A stretch of 64,000 nt of DNA, from assembly GCA_022315425.1 (NCBI GenBank), contig JAIUPT010000033.1, positions 930,001-994,000 of the forward strand, in the 5' to 3' direction. Under the pieces are notes generated by a model. That model searched no databases. It was not told where the DNA came from and was given only the letters and a program-made list of their open reading frames with translations. The stretch is from Pseudevernia furfuracea (Eukaryota; Ascomycota; Lecanoromycetes; Lecanorales; Parmeliaceae). This document shows, one piece after another, positions 1-10,733 of the stretch. Both the position numbers and the translations under genes were made by a program. The stretch's first letter is position 1. Each line of letters opens with the position of its first letter.

Positions 1-888
1 GCTCCCTGGCGCCTGCACTTGGTCTTCAAGATAGCAAGGAGGAGATCAATGTTCTAGTAACAGGCTTCGGTGTGCGCTGTCCATCAAACAAGATTCTCAG
101 CCCATGGAGCTTGACTAACCTGCCTACCTCAGCCCTTTGGAGACAACACCACCAACCCATCCTACCAGATAGCAAGGACCTTGCCCACTGAACGGAATAT
201 ACCCGGCCTACCACGTATCATTCTTCACAGTCATCCCAAGCCGATCACCGTTAGTTACGCTCATGTCCGAGAGATCATCCCAGACCTTCTGTTCCCCAAA
301 GATAGCTTGGAACCCAAATATGACATTGTTCTCAACATCGGTTTGGCGCCAGGGCGAAAATTTTATACGCTCGAAACCCTCGCCCATAGGGACGGTTACA
401 ACAAGAAAGACGTTGATGGCAAGACCTTAGAGGGAGACACATTTTGGCGGATAGAACATAAAGCACCAGAGAGACTACATACCAGCTTTGATACTGAGGA
501 TGGTCAGTTATTATTTCGGAGCTTTTTCACCCTATTAGGATTGCTATGCTGACTCCGAACTCATTAAGTATGGAGGCGTTGGAAATCAGGCCTCATGAAT
601 GAGGATCTTCGGCCCTCCAATAACGCTGGACATTACCTTTGTGACTTCACGTATTATGCCTGTATGTTCGAGTATTGGCGGAGGGAGCCCAGGGGACAGC
701 GGCCGTGTATGTTTCTGCACGTTCCAAGTGGGCTGGAAGAGGAGGATATCGAAAGGGGCAGAGAGGTGGTTTTGGGACTGATTGCTGCACTTGTGGCGAG
801 CGAAATGGCGGGAGACAGGAGGAAAAGAGTCGAAGTTGTTGTGGAGGAAAAGGAGTGGGACCATGCTGCTGACGATGAATGTACTTAA
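1..888 (+). CDS. Pyroglutamyl-peptidase I (5'-partial)
   Basis: Cytosolic cysteine peptidase (family C15) that removes N-terminal pyroglutamate. Exons as I read them: <1-71, 133-502, 569-888. Intron 1 (72-132, GTGCGC..CTCAG, branch TTGACTAAC) joins VLVTGFG to PFGDNTTNPSYQIA, the family's N-terminal signature. Intron 2 (503-568, GTCAGT..TTAAG) joins DTED to VWRRW. The nucleophile lies in NAGHYLCDF and the catalytic His in MFLHVP, both in the last exon, so the active site looks intact. The start codon lies left of the window: the first exon is open to base 1. No long ORF covers the gene because both introns shift frame. Family assignment is firm; exact splice sites are inferred. Confidence 0.9.
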
Positions 889-2708
889 AAGCTGACTTGT
901 AAGAGGGATGTTTACCAGACACTGAGCAGCATAAGTCCGTTTCAGCTCACCTTTTTTGCAGAACCTGAACAAAAAGTTTGCGTACTTAGAAAAGGCCGAC
1001 GAATGACGGCCACGTGATCTATCCAAACAGCTTGATTCATCCAGAGACTTGTACGAGGTGACCAGATCGCGTCATCGAACAGTGTCCAAAGCTTATGAGT
1101 AGAACTAGGAAGCGCTTCACTCTACAGTGAAGGCCGAATCTTCTTGGAATACCACCAACAATAGTAGTCTTAGCATAGAAGGGCAGCCAATGGCACTCGG
1201 GTTGGTCAGCGGTGACACAAATGAAGGATAGCGGTTGCAAAGTATGCTTCGGATTGGGAGCCTTTTGAAGTGTCTAGCAGGAAAGTAAGAAGGAAATGCA
1301 GGTCGATGCTAATTCATCACACCGGCCTGAAATCTGGGGCAACCTCTCAGATGCAGGTATCAAAGCACATGATTGTAAGATATTGGGCCAGGCCAGCTCG
1401 GCCAGAAGGTCGCTGATCGGAAAAGCGCGGTTAAAGCGCGTCCGCGTCGGTTTCGTGTCAAGAACCGCAAATCCTTCCCTGCAAGCTCCCAGGTTGTGTC
1501 GCCCGCAAAAGTAAAAGCGTTTCGCTTACGGACACGGTATCCCGCCTGCAGCACTGAGATAGCTGTTGGTCGTTAGAATGATGAAATAAGACGGGATGAT
1601 GGATCAGATGCTTCTTGCAGACTGCATGGGCGAGTCGGCTTCCAGTTCCAAATCCGACAGACCCCGAGGCAAAAACCATTGGCGCAAAAAGGGGGTAAGT
1701 TGTCGCGAATCGGCTTCGTCTGTGCCTGCTTCCTTTGATAGGAATACCTAGGAATAGAAGTGGTGGTCAAGGAAGAGCTGTTTTATTACATTCTCTAGTC
1801 TGGTAGTCGCAGGATGTATCGTAAGATAGATATGAATATGAATATGAATATGGATATCCTATCAGAATATGTACCTACTCTACTAAAGGTAGGTTTATAT
1901 TAGGGCGGGATGGCGATGCAAGCGAGTTTTGTCTGACGCGTACCGTAGCATTTTGCTAGCTTCCTTGACGCGCTAATTCCAACAGACTTGACACTTGACA
2001 CTGCCGTCCTCACCATCTTATCCTGTCTCATCATCTATTGGCCCAACCCGGCCGCCATCATCGCCTTCTGCTGACACTCATCGTCCTTCTAGTAGCTCCA
2101 ATTCTCGAACACGCTGACCCTCGTTATTTACCCCACCGATCTTTATCAACCACAACCTCAGCTCCGCGCATCTTGCTCTCCCGTCCGAACGTCGTGCTCC
2201 GCAACAGTGCTCTCAATTCAAGACATCGAGCGGCCAAGCTCAAGATAGTCCGCCTGTAAGGAGGCAACCCTTGATCTTCCATACGAGACGAACGGGTTCA
2301 AGAGCTGAGACCAGCCACTACATGCTTGCTCTGAGACCACTCAGCATATCCCATCAGAGGTCAAAGATATTAAGCAGATACATGAGTACGGTTACTCAGC
2401 CGATCATAGTTGAATCCTTTAGCTATACGGGCAGCACTCCGCCCGCATTTTCGTACTCAGCAAGCCCGAGACCTGCACGAAATCGTTACAAGACCACAGC
2501 ATTCGCATTGCAGAACTAGCAAGGCTTCCCTTCAATCTTTGACGATATGAGAACCCATTGCTTGTATTAGCTTACGCTGGACAAGAGTTCGTTCAAGGCT
2601 CATCTGCTTTTCTACGACAAGCGATACCTACTTCTCGTTTACTTGCAAAGGCTCTCACACTCCTTTCGGAAGTACACTTCAGCCACCTTGCTCCGCTAGC
2701 TATTCACC
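889..2708. other. Intergenic region and long leader
   Basis: No coding sequence is supported. It has a small (TATGAA)n tract at 1831-1854 and, from about 2000, a pyrimidine-rich stretch typical of a fungal promoter and leader for the gene at 2709. Short ORFs at 2038-2519 could be upstream ORFs in a long 5' leader but show no recognisable protein. Confidence 0.5.
1831..1854. repeat. Hexanucleotide microsatellite (TATGAA)n
   Basis: Three perfect TATGAA units followed by one TATGGA, in the intergenic region. No function is evident. Confidence 0.8.
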
Positions 2709-4721
2709 ATGCCACGAACACGCCCACAACTGTCCATCACCCTCCCTCGCAACTTTACCTTCCATTACACAGAGGGCGAAGAACCCAAGACCCCAGAGCG
2801 AGAGATACCAATACCCGTGCCCCAGTCTCCTCGACCAAGCAATGCTTATCGCTTCAAGCGACGGTCTCGCCCTGGTGTGAATTCGATATTCCAGGACCAT
2901 AGGAATTCTATTAGCTCCAGCGATATCCCAATTCCAACGATCGAGACGCCCATAGTGGTTGAGCCAACAAGGCCGGTAGTCCAGCAACGAGCCACTGAAC
3001 CCGCAGAGGGTTACCTTGCGCCATTCGCAACTCGACCCTTCATGACTCTGCCACGCACTCCTATACAACAGCAGCGTCGTTTGGCGTTGGCAGATGGCTG
3101 GAATGCCTCGATTCATCAGGATCTAGGCGATAGCATCACTCGTCCCATGTCTACTTGCTCATTGCTCTCAGACTCCTCGGATGGTTCAAACGGTAGTCTG
3201 ACATCATATCCTGCCGGAGACGGCAGTTGCACGAGCCCGGAAAGCGATGCGCCGGATCCATTCAAGTTTGCTTCCATCAGGAAAAGCAAAGCCAAACAAT
3301 GGGCAACACTTGCGAGGAACGAAGAGTCTATTCAAAGTGGTCTGTCGACCAAACAAATTCGAGTGAATTGGACGCCCGAAATGGACAAGCATTTGTGGTC
3401 CATTTACCACGTGTATCTCCAGGATCCTACAGTAACGCCATTTAAGATGCTGCCCGGTACCGCTCCGCCTCTCGGAGTATGTCATCGCGTTGCTAGAGAA
3501 GCAAAAAGAAGTTGGCGTGGTGCGAAGACGAGCCTCCGAAACCCCTCCACGATGATTAGTGCACCCAATGTGGATGACCACGTCAAGGCCACAGCAACCT
3601 TTGGTCGCAGACCTGGTTCTCCAGACACTATCAGAGCAGTCCGGAGCGGTAGCAATACCCCAACCGGGTCAGCCACTGCCAAAGCGCCGTTGTGGCCAAA
3701 GTCGAATTCTTCGACAAGACGACGACTGCGTCATCTATGCAAATCCAAACCTACCATCGCACCTCATTATCAACGTCTACTTCAAAGTCGAAGCCCTTCA
3801 CCTTTCTCCTCCAGCTCGCGCACCCAATCTCGTGCTCAGTCTCGTTTGTCCGAAGTGTCCAGTCCTTTCGAAAAGCAGACATCATTCTTCAACACACGTG
3901 ACATTCAACTATCCTTGACCACCAGCACGGCGGCTTCTATGCAGCCACTCGGTCCGCTTGCACAATTGGGTTCCGAAAATGCGGCAAATTCACAGCCCCA
4001 GCAAGGATGGTTCAACGAGCCTCCAGTACCCTGGGCATCACCGACTGCAATCCCATCAGATGTGATAGATGTTGATGTTGGCGGAAACGAAGAACCGATG
4101 CTCGCTCCACCGCCACTCGGCTCTCCATTCGGCTATCATACCTGGGGGCCAAGTCGATCTCGTCAACGTATTCGTCCCAGTACCTCAAGAATCCAGTCAA
4201 GTGATGCCTCCACCCTCGGGCCATCCCTCAGATCGCCGGTCCGGTTCTCTGACACGTTTCCATATCCAGGCGTTAAACGACGCGCTCGTTATCCACTGGA
4301 GGATGAATTGAGCCCAGGAGGTAGCAGCATGCAGCAAAGTCTGCTCGACAACCTATTTAGAAGCCCTGCTGAAGGCCGTCATCGCCGTGTTCGAAGTCGC
4401 GGTTTCAGTCTCGGCGATGTCAACACGCCCAATCCTCTCGAAAGCCTCTTCACTCCTCCACATTCTAGAGATGGGATGGCTGGCGTTTCAGAAGCTACAC
4501 CATCATGCCCGAGTTCTGGTCCCGCTGAGCCGCAAACTCCGATTCGAACAATACGGCGCTTGGGATCGCCATTCCATCTTGTCCCTGCGACCCCGTCTCG
4601 TGGGTCATCACGACACTTGGCGACAATGAGTCTGGGAGGACACGAACACTTTACATCTATCGGAGAAACGCTTGGTCAAGCAAACAACGGCACAGAGGTC
4701 ACAACCCAATTGCACAGATAA
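2709..4721 (+). CDS. Conserved Pezizomycotina protein, unknown function
   Basis: Single-exon ORF of 670 residues with a good start context (CACCATGCC). Most of it is low-complexity Ser/Pro/Arg-rich and probably disordered. Two blocks look conserved. One is at about residues 216-280, with WTPEMDKHLW, TPFKMLPG and PPLGVCHRVAREAKRSW; it is helical, rich in Trp and basic residues, and reminiscent of a Myb/homeodomain-like DNA-binding segment. The other is near residues 325-370, with WPKSNSSTRRRLRHLCK followed by HYQRLLQSRSPSP. I recall similar proteins across filamentous ascomycetes but no established name. A nuclear regulatory role is inference. The gene is tail-to-tail with the MADBUB gene (491-base gap). 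Confidence 0.75.
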   Translation: MPRTRPQLSITLPRNFTFHYTEGEEPKTPEREIPIPVPQSPRPSNAYRFKRRSRPGVNSIFQDHRNSISSSDIPIPTIETPIVVEPTRPVVQQRATEPAEGYLAPFATRPFMTLPRTPIQQQRRLALADGWNASIHQDLGDSITRPMSTCSLLSDSSDGSNGSLTSYPAGDGSCTSPESDAPDPFKFASIRKSKAKQWATLARNEESIQSGLSTKQIRVNWTPEMDKHLWSIYHVYLQDPTVTPFKMLPGTAPPLGVCHRVAREAKRSWRGAKTSLRNPSTMISAPNVDDHVKATATFGRRPGSPDTIRAVRSGSNTPTGSATAKAPLWPKSNSSTRRRLRHLCKSKPTIAPHYQRLLQSRSPSPFSSSSRTQSRAQSRLSEVSSPFEKQTSFFNTRDIQLSLTTSTAASMQPLGPLAQLGSENAANSQPQQGWFNEPPVPWASPTAIPSDVIDVDVGGNEEPMLAPPPLGSPFGYHTWGPSRSRQRIRPSTSRIQSSDASTLGPSLRSPVRFSDTFPYPGVKRRARYPLEDELSPGGSSMQQSLLDNLFRSPAEGRHRRVRSRGFSLGDVNTPNPLESLFTPPHSRDGMAGVSEATPSCPSSGPAEPQTPIRTIRRLGSPFHLVPATPSRGSSRHLATMSLGGHEHFTSIGETLGQANNGTEVTTQLHR

Positions 4722-5212
4722 AAAATCCCTCTTCATACGACATCGCCACGTGCATACAATGGCCACATGACAGGCACCTCACTGACGCTTCAACTTCCTA
4801 CGCCTACATTTCCTGCATTCACATACGATTCTTACGATTTCGATTCACTTCACTTCTTTTCGAGACACCCAAAAATTTTGCTGGCCCCTGTAAAGGATAT
4901 ATTCGCAAGCACTACGGATACTGATGATTATTCTAACACGATGGCGTTTACTGGTGGAAGATTGGCTAGATGAAGGGATGATGATGGGTATCTCATGATG
5001 AAGTTAAGCAAATTGATAATCAAGGAGACTGTCTTGTACTCAATCGAGTTTGCTGGATATATTGTGGCAGCGCAAGAGGCGCAATGCAGATATGTAACAT
5101 AAGTATACAAAATCAACCAAAGCGCCCTGCATACTCAACACGGTGAGCTCCGGGAAATGCATCTTTCCAAAACACCTCGCAATGCATATTTGATCAATTT
5201 TCATGCTCGGCT
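4722..5212. other. Convergent 3' intergenic region
   Basis: AT-rich spacer between two converging genes. It should hold both 3' UTRs and poly(A) sites. No coding signal seen. Confidence 0.5.
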
Positions 5213-8200
5213 CTATTTCGCTTTCCTCTCCCTGATTCTCTCCTCGATCCGTCTCAAGCCAGCCTTCAAGCCTCCGTTCCTCCTCCCGCCTTCACCTGCC
5301 AACCACTCCTCCATCCCCTCTTTACACCTCCTCAGACCCTTCGTACAAGGCATCTTGCCTCCGTCCTCACCCTCCACATTCGCAGCCGGGTTCAGCAAGA
5401 TCTCAAACAAAGGGGCCCACAGTTCCGTCTGCCAATACCGCTTCAGCCCTTCCCTAAGCTTGTACTTCTTCTTCTGCCCAACACCGCCTCCTCGTTCACC
5501 GCTCGCGTCTTTATCATCCACCGCCACATCTTCGATGTACTTCCCGAACAGGAGACTGTGGATGACGCCTGCAATACCCCAGTAGTCGACTTGGTACGTC
5601 CAGGGCCGCATCTCGCGCATCTCGACGCAATCCTGTTTGCCGGTTTTCCAATCCGCCACGAACTGCACGTCCTCTTTGAAAGCGCGCATGTCGATGCCTC
5701 TGCCGAAGTCTATCAAGCAGAAGCCCTTTGAGGCCCAACCTGCGCTGCCGTCGGGCTGGTAGGTGGGGTCCCAGTCTTCCTTCTCGTCGGGTTTCGACAG
5801 GCGGACAAGGCAGTTGTCGGCTTTGAGGTCGCCGTGCAGGATGCCCACGCTGTGCATAGCTTCCACTGTGCGCAGGAGTTCGATGGTGAAGAACATGGCG
5901 ACGCTTTCGTCGAGCGTGCCATTCGTTGAGTTTGAGGGGTCTGATTTGGCCAGGTTGACTAGGTCGAGAAGTGTTCCTTGGTCGAGATAGGTTTCGAGGA
6001 GATAGCCTTCGTCAGCGAAGAGGTGCATCGAACGTGGTTTGAGAAGGGAGGGCGAAGCGCGGTGGGGAGAAGGAAGGCGGCTTTGGAGGAGAGACAATAT
6101 GTAGAATTCCCAAGGAGTGGGAGGGTGTTCGCATTTCATTGCTACGAGAGTGTTTTTTTCTCGATCTGAGCTGTCTTCTTCCTTAGCGAGGTAGACAGGT
6201 GCAAAAGCGCCTTTGCCGAGCTCGCGCTTTACAGTGTACATCTTCGTTGACGCTTGGGGAAAGCAAAGGGTTGGTGGCATGGAGATGGAGGTGGTAGTCT
6301 TGTCGGATCCACTTTTGGCCTTTGCAAGAGCTTTGATGAATTTACGAATTTCCGGGGCTTTGTTGCACATCAGGGGTCTGTAGTCATAGTATCCTGAGTA
6401 AGATGACAGTGGTGGCTGGACGCTGTCCAGTATGCTTTTGCGAATGGAGTCATCGACAGGGTTGCATTGGGCGTCTTTGATAATGGGACCTTGGGTATCC
6501 CTCGCAGAGCCCAACGTAGTCTTCGTTTTAGCAATCTTCAATTTCGGAACGCGTTGAGGCGGGGCCTCATTCACGATCTCTTGAAAAGGACTGCTGAGGA
6601 GCTCCTCGTCAATTCGGGGTGTTGCGTGGCCTTTGTTCTGGTGCCTCGATGGAGTCTTCGAGTTAAAGTAATCTTTCTCTTCTCGTATCGTCAGAGCGCC
6701 CATCGATGACTCGGTCTTTTCAAAGATCGGCGTCATGAATGGAAGTCGATTTTGAGATACCTGGGACTGGTCTCTATACGGTCGGGTGGGCGGCTCGTAG
6801 TCCTCTGGTGGTATAGGAACATATCTTGGTCGTATTGATTCATTCTCAGGCTCAGGTGAGACTGGCGTTATGAGATCTATATCTTCGATTTTTTCGCCAT
6901 CAATCGGTGCAGCATCTTCGAGCACTACGAACCCGTCCGTATCTGCTCCATTCGTGGCGTCTTCTTCAGGCTCGCATGTCTCCAAATTCGGGACGTGCTT
7001 GCTTGCAGTGAAGTCAGACCACGGACTCACACTTGCGGCAGCACCATTAGTGTCTTCAAGAGCGGCTACACTCCTAACATCAGGCTCAGTGTCGCCAAAC
7101 TCGCTTGTACCAGATATTCTTCCAGTCCCTGTGCTCTCTCCTGCGCTGGTGTACTCGTCGTCGTCGTCGTAGTCGCTTTCATCAGCACTATCTTCTGGAC
7201 CCGCCATTGGATCTACATTCCTCAAAGGCTGATTGAAGATATCCAAGATGTCTTCAGTGGCTGCTTTGGTATGGAGAGTCATGGTAGGTTCAGCAGATTT
7301 CTTGCGCCTCAGCTTTGGTCCAGTAGGCGATTCAAGATTTGTCATTACTACAAAAAGTAAGCCTCTTGTTCAGAATTGTACGAGTCTTCAATCATACTTG
7401 TCTGTGTCTCTCCCTTCACCTCCCTAACCTTCGTCTTCTTCAAACGTCCAGCCCTGCCTTCCCGTCCGATGTCCACAGCAATTGTAGTCTCGAGCTGCGG
7501 GTTGGAGCTGCCTTGGGTGTATGGCTTGGGCCGAGTAGGTTGTAGAACCTCGACCGCTTCTTCAGCGGAAGCAGCTGTAGAGAGTTGAAACTCTGCTTCT
7601 CGAGGCTGAAATGTTTCCGCTACCCTCTGCTTGCTTTCAGCTGCCCAATCACGATTCAGCCAGCCTCTCGACTTGGCTCTCAACTCTTCAAAGCTCATCT
7701 CCTCGTTGTGATCATTATCATTAGGGTATACTGCTTCTAAATGCACGAAGACACGCTCGATCTTGCCTGTACGGGCATTTGTGACTTGTTGCTGATCTGC
7801 AAATCTCGAAGATTGTGATTCATTGGTATTCGTTACTTGTGAGCTTGACTAGATAACAAATGACGCCAGATTGCCAGCCATTAGTCCTATGATCGTAAAC
7901 TCGTGTGCGGAGACTTCTCACAAGCAGAACATACCTCGTCTTTGAAGATCGCCATCTTCGGTACTCCACCTGTCTTCTTGCCTGCCTTCAGAGTCTCTCC
8001 TGTCCAAGGCCTAGCTTCCATGACGTTCTCTTTCTTACGGTCTGCTATCGTTCCGATATTATCCCACCCTTTGGCTGCTTCGCCAGCATGATTGATATTA
8101 GGTGCCGGTCCGTCAGCGTCGCTGAATATTGCAAGCTTTTGTCGTCCGGCTCGCCCTGTTGATGACCCTCCAATCCCCGAGGGCAATCGTGGAGCTTGAG

Positions 8201-8918
8201 GGTCTGACGATCGGGGCGTTGAGACCGCGAAAGGGTCCAATTTGGCGACTAATGCTGGTCGTACCGTCGGTAGTGCTGGAGACGAAGGCTCGTCTCCATT
8301 CTGCACTCGAGACTCGAACCGGTGTTGAAACTCTCCAAATTTGCGTATCAAGCGCTCCGCGGGTCGAGCTTCTCGCTCTATCCCAAGCTTATAGACCTCA
8401 TCCGCTTGTATCCACCTTCCAGCTCCTTCCAGCCACGCTGCAAACTCTTCGTAAAAAAGTGCAAGGCCTTCCCCAATACTGTGTCTTGCGAGGTATGCGA
8501 AGGTCTCTCGGGGAGCGTCCGAGAAGAATCGAATATAGTTTAACCATAATTTCAAGTACCTCGGATCATTTTTGTAGTGTGTCGCGGATTGGAAAGCTTT
8601 GGTAGCTCGCTCGAGAAGTGGTCGTAGTTGCGATTCTGGCGTTGCTTGGGCGGAAGGATAGGCGCTCAACGTCCATTTCACATATCGGTCGTAGACATCT
8701 AGAGGGTCGTCGGAATCCGCAATCGCGATCAGCTCCAACTCGTACTCCTCTCGAATCGCATCGTTCAGGTTCCTCGTGTCCCCTAGAGTAGGTCCTAATG
8801 GGCGCAAAGATGTAGGTGCGAATGTGGCAGCGAGCGCCTTGGCAGATCGGCCTCCGGGAAGTGATTGAATGTTTTCCTTGTGAGTTTCGATGATGTCGAA
8901 GTTGATTAGGTCCTCCAT
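5213..8918 (-). CDS. bub1: Spindle assembly checkpoint kinase, undivided MADBUB (Bub1/Mad3)
   Basis: Three exons read right to left: 8918-7935, 7848-7398, 7347-5213, with introns 7934-7849 (86 nt) and 7397-7348 (50 nt); 1189 residues. Domains in order: KEN box at 14-16 followed by the Mad3/Bub1 TPR region (about 50-200); an ABBA-like motif LAIFSD at 262-267; a second KEN at 296-298; another ABBA-like motif MAIFKD at 322-327; a GLEBS-type Bub3-binding segment (EMSFEELRA) early in exon 2; and a C-terminal kinase domain (about 850-1150) with GKGAFAPVY, VAMK, HGDLKADN and IDFG. All catalytic motifs are present. It therefore combines the APC/C-inhibitory features of Mad3 with the Bub1 kinase, as expected for fungi that did not duplicate MADBUB. 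The chosen ATG places the first KEN near the N terminus; an in-frame ATG 24 codons upstream is less likely. Confidence 0.95.
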
Positions 8919-9954
8919 CTTCAGTGTGCTGTTTCGTTCGGTATACGGAGAGTTAAACGCGAAGCCTGAGATAATAAATATATGTTGCAAATCTTGACCA
9001 GTTGTGACTTGTGTTTGGTTTTCAAGTGTTGGCCCAGTAACCTTCTAGCGTCACATTCAAAGTCTACATTTGCCTCACTTCCCCAATCCTTCCGACTTTC
9101 TCAATGGCGATTGTTTCTTGCTAACGCATACATGATGACTGTTTCTATTGAAATATGTGTGAAATGGGTGTCAGGATTACACGGTAGGAACAAATAGCAC
9201 CAAAATTTCAGTGTCTGTGTCTGACGAACAGAGAGGGTAAAGTCATCATGATATTTCGGGTATGTATCTTTCTGCGCTGCTATGGAATTGTCCTTTCCAA
9301 TCACAGCTTCAGTACGGAGTAATTACACTTGCTATGTACTTACTTAGCTTCCCCAAAGTCTTCCAAGCTTCCTCTCTCTCACTACAGTCCCTCAAGATCA
9401 AAAACCCCATGCGTTTGCCTTGAGCCTTCACTCTCCAAGGTACAAATCCACGTGAACACTTGGACCTCAGGCATACAATTTCCATATGACATCCATTTAT
9501 CTTATTATTATGAGATGATGACGCAGGATTCTGATAACTCTCATCATCATAAGAGAGGTTTATAGGTGAGGTGTTGAACGCGTATTCTTGTAAGCCGACC
9601 GTCAACACCACACTTACATTCAACATCAGACTGTCTTCCACCGGTCCAGACAATACATTCCTTGGACAACCCCTTGGCTTTCCCATCATAGCGGTTGGTA
9701 AGCTTACACTACTGTTGGACGTGCCTAGATCATTCCATGCATCTCATGTTTGTCCTTTGTTAGATAGATCTCTTCGTCAGGCCATGGGTTATATACCCAT
9801 GGACCTCCTCCATAGACCATTATGCTTTTGCTATCACACTGCTGCACCTGCTGAGTTGACAACTACTGCGATCAAGAAATTTGCAATCGTTGCAGGTTAC
9901 GATCCAAATCCATTGCCAACCAGCACCTCATTCAACCCGCCCAAAGTTACCAAC
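8919..9954. other. Divergent intergenic region
   Basis: Promoter region shared by the MADBUB gene (left, minus) and the BTB gene (right, plus). Short ORFs here look like chance. No RNA gene or repeat was recognised. Confidence 0.5.
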
Positions 9955-10716
9955 ATGTCAAAATCAACATCAACCACCGCCGTCTACAAAGGCATCAAGA
10001 CCTCAGAAGGCCTCAAACTGTAAGAGAATTTCCCACTGAGCTACCAGGACGACCGTCAGCCCCCCATCTGACCTTCATATAGCCTTACGTCTGAGTCCAT
10101 CGCAGTGGTCGTTGGCACCAATTTTGTCAAAACGTGGCACTTGCCCAAAGAGCTCCTTGTAAAGGCTTCACCTTTCTTTGCCGCTGCTCTCAATGGATCC
10201 TTTGCAGAAGCAACGTCCAGAGTAGTGAACCTCCCTGAAGATAACACTGACGCATTCGCATTATTCGTCCGCTGGTTGTATGTTGGCGAGATCAGAGGGG
10301 ATTTATTCAGATTCGAAGACGACAGTGCTATCTCTGCCAGCATGCAGGTTTATCTGCAAGCAAGTATCCTTGGAGACAAGCTTGGCAGTCCAGGATTCCA
10401 CGACCTTGCCATGCTCGAACTCATAGAGTGTCACGGTAGTAGATCAATCAGTGTCGAGACCGTGCGTGTTGCCTATGAACACTCGGCCCCGGGGTCTAAG
10501 CTTCGTCAATACTCCATCGATAAACTCCGCCTTGACATACGTTACAACCGTCTTAGCGACATGGCAGCTTCTTATGTCTCCGTTGCCAAGATCGCCGAGG
10601 ATCTTGGGCAGGATTTCTTGAAGGCATGCATGGAAGCCGGTAGCAGCAAAGCTATTGATCCTAGAGAACACCGGAAACGATACATGGAAGTCTTGACAGT
10701 CACAGATAGCAAGTAA
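9955..10716 (+). CDS. BTB/POZ domain protein
   Basis: Two exons, 9955-10019 and 10083-10716, with intron 10020-10082 (GTAAGA..TATAG); 232 residues. The BTB fold covers roughly residues 22-115: SIAVVVG, then the KELLVKASPFFAAAL helix, LPEDNTDAFALFVRWLYVGEI and YLQASILGDKL. A helical C-terminal part ends with REHRKRYMEVL. Proteins of this type are numerous in filamentous fungi; some BTB proteins are Cul3 adaptors, but no partner can be named here. Its stop lies 17 bases from the stop of the convergent POL5 gene, so the 3' UTRs must overlap. A decayed relative lies at 15573-16174. Confidence 0.9.
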
Positions 10717-10733
10717 CACAGGAACATCGAGCT

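Noticed and set aside
2038..2902. ORFs upstream of and overlapping the start of the unnamed 670-residue gene
   Set aside because: No conserved protein and no splice join to the main ORF that I could justify; more likely leader sequence.
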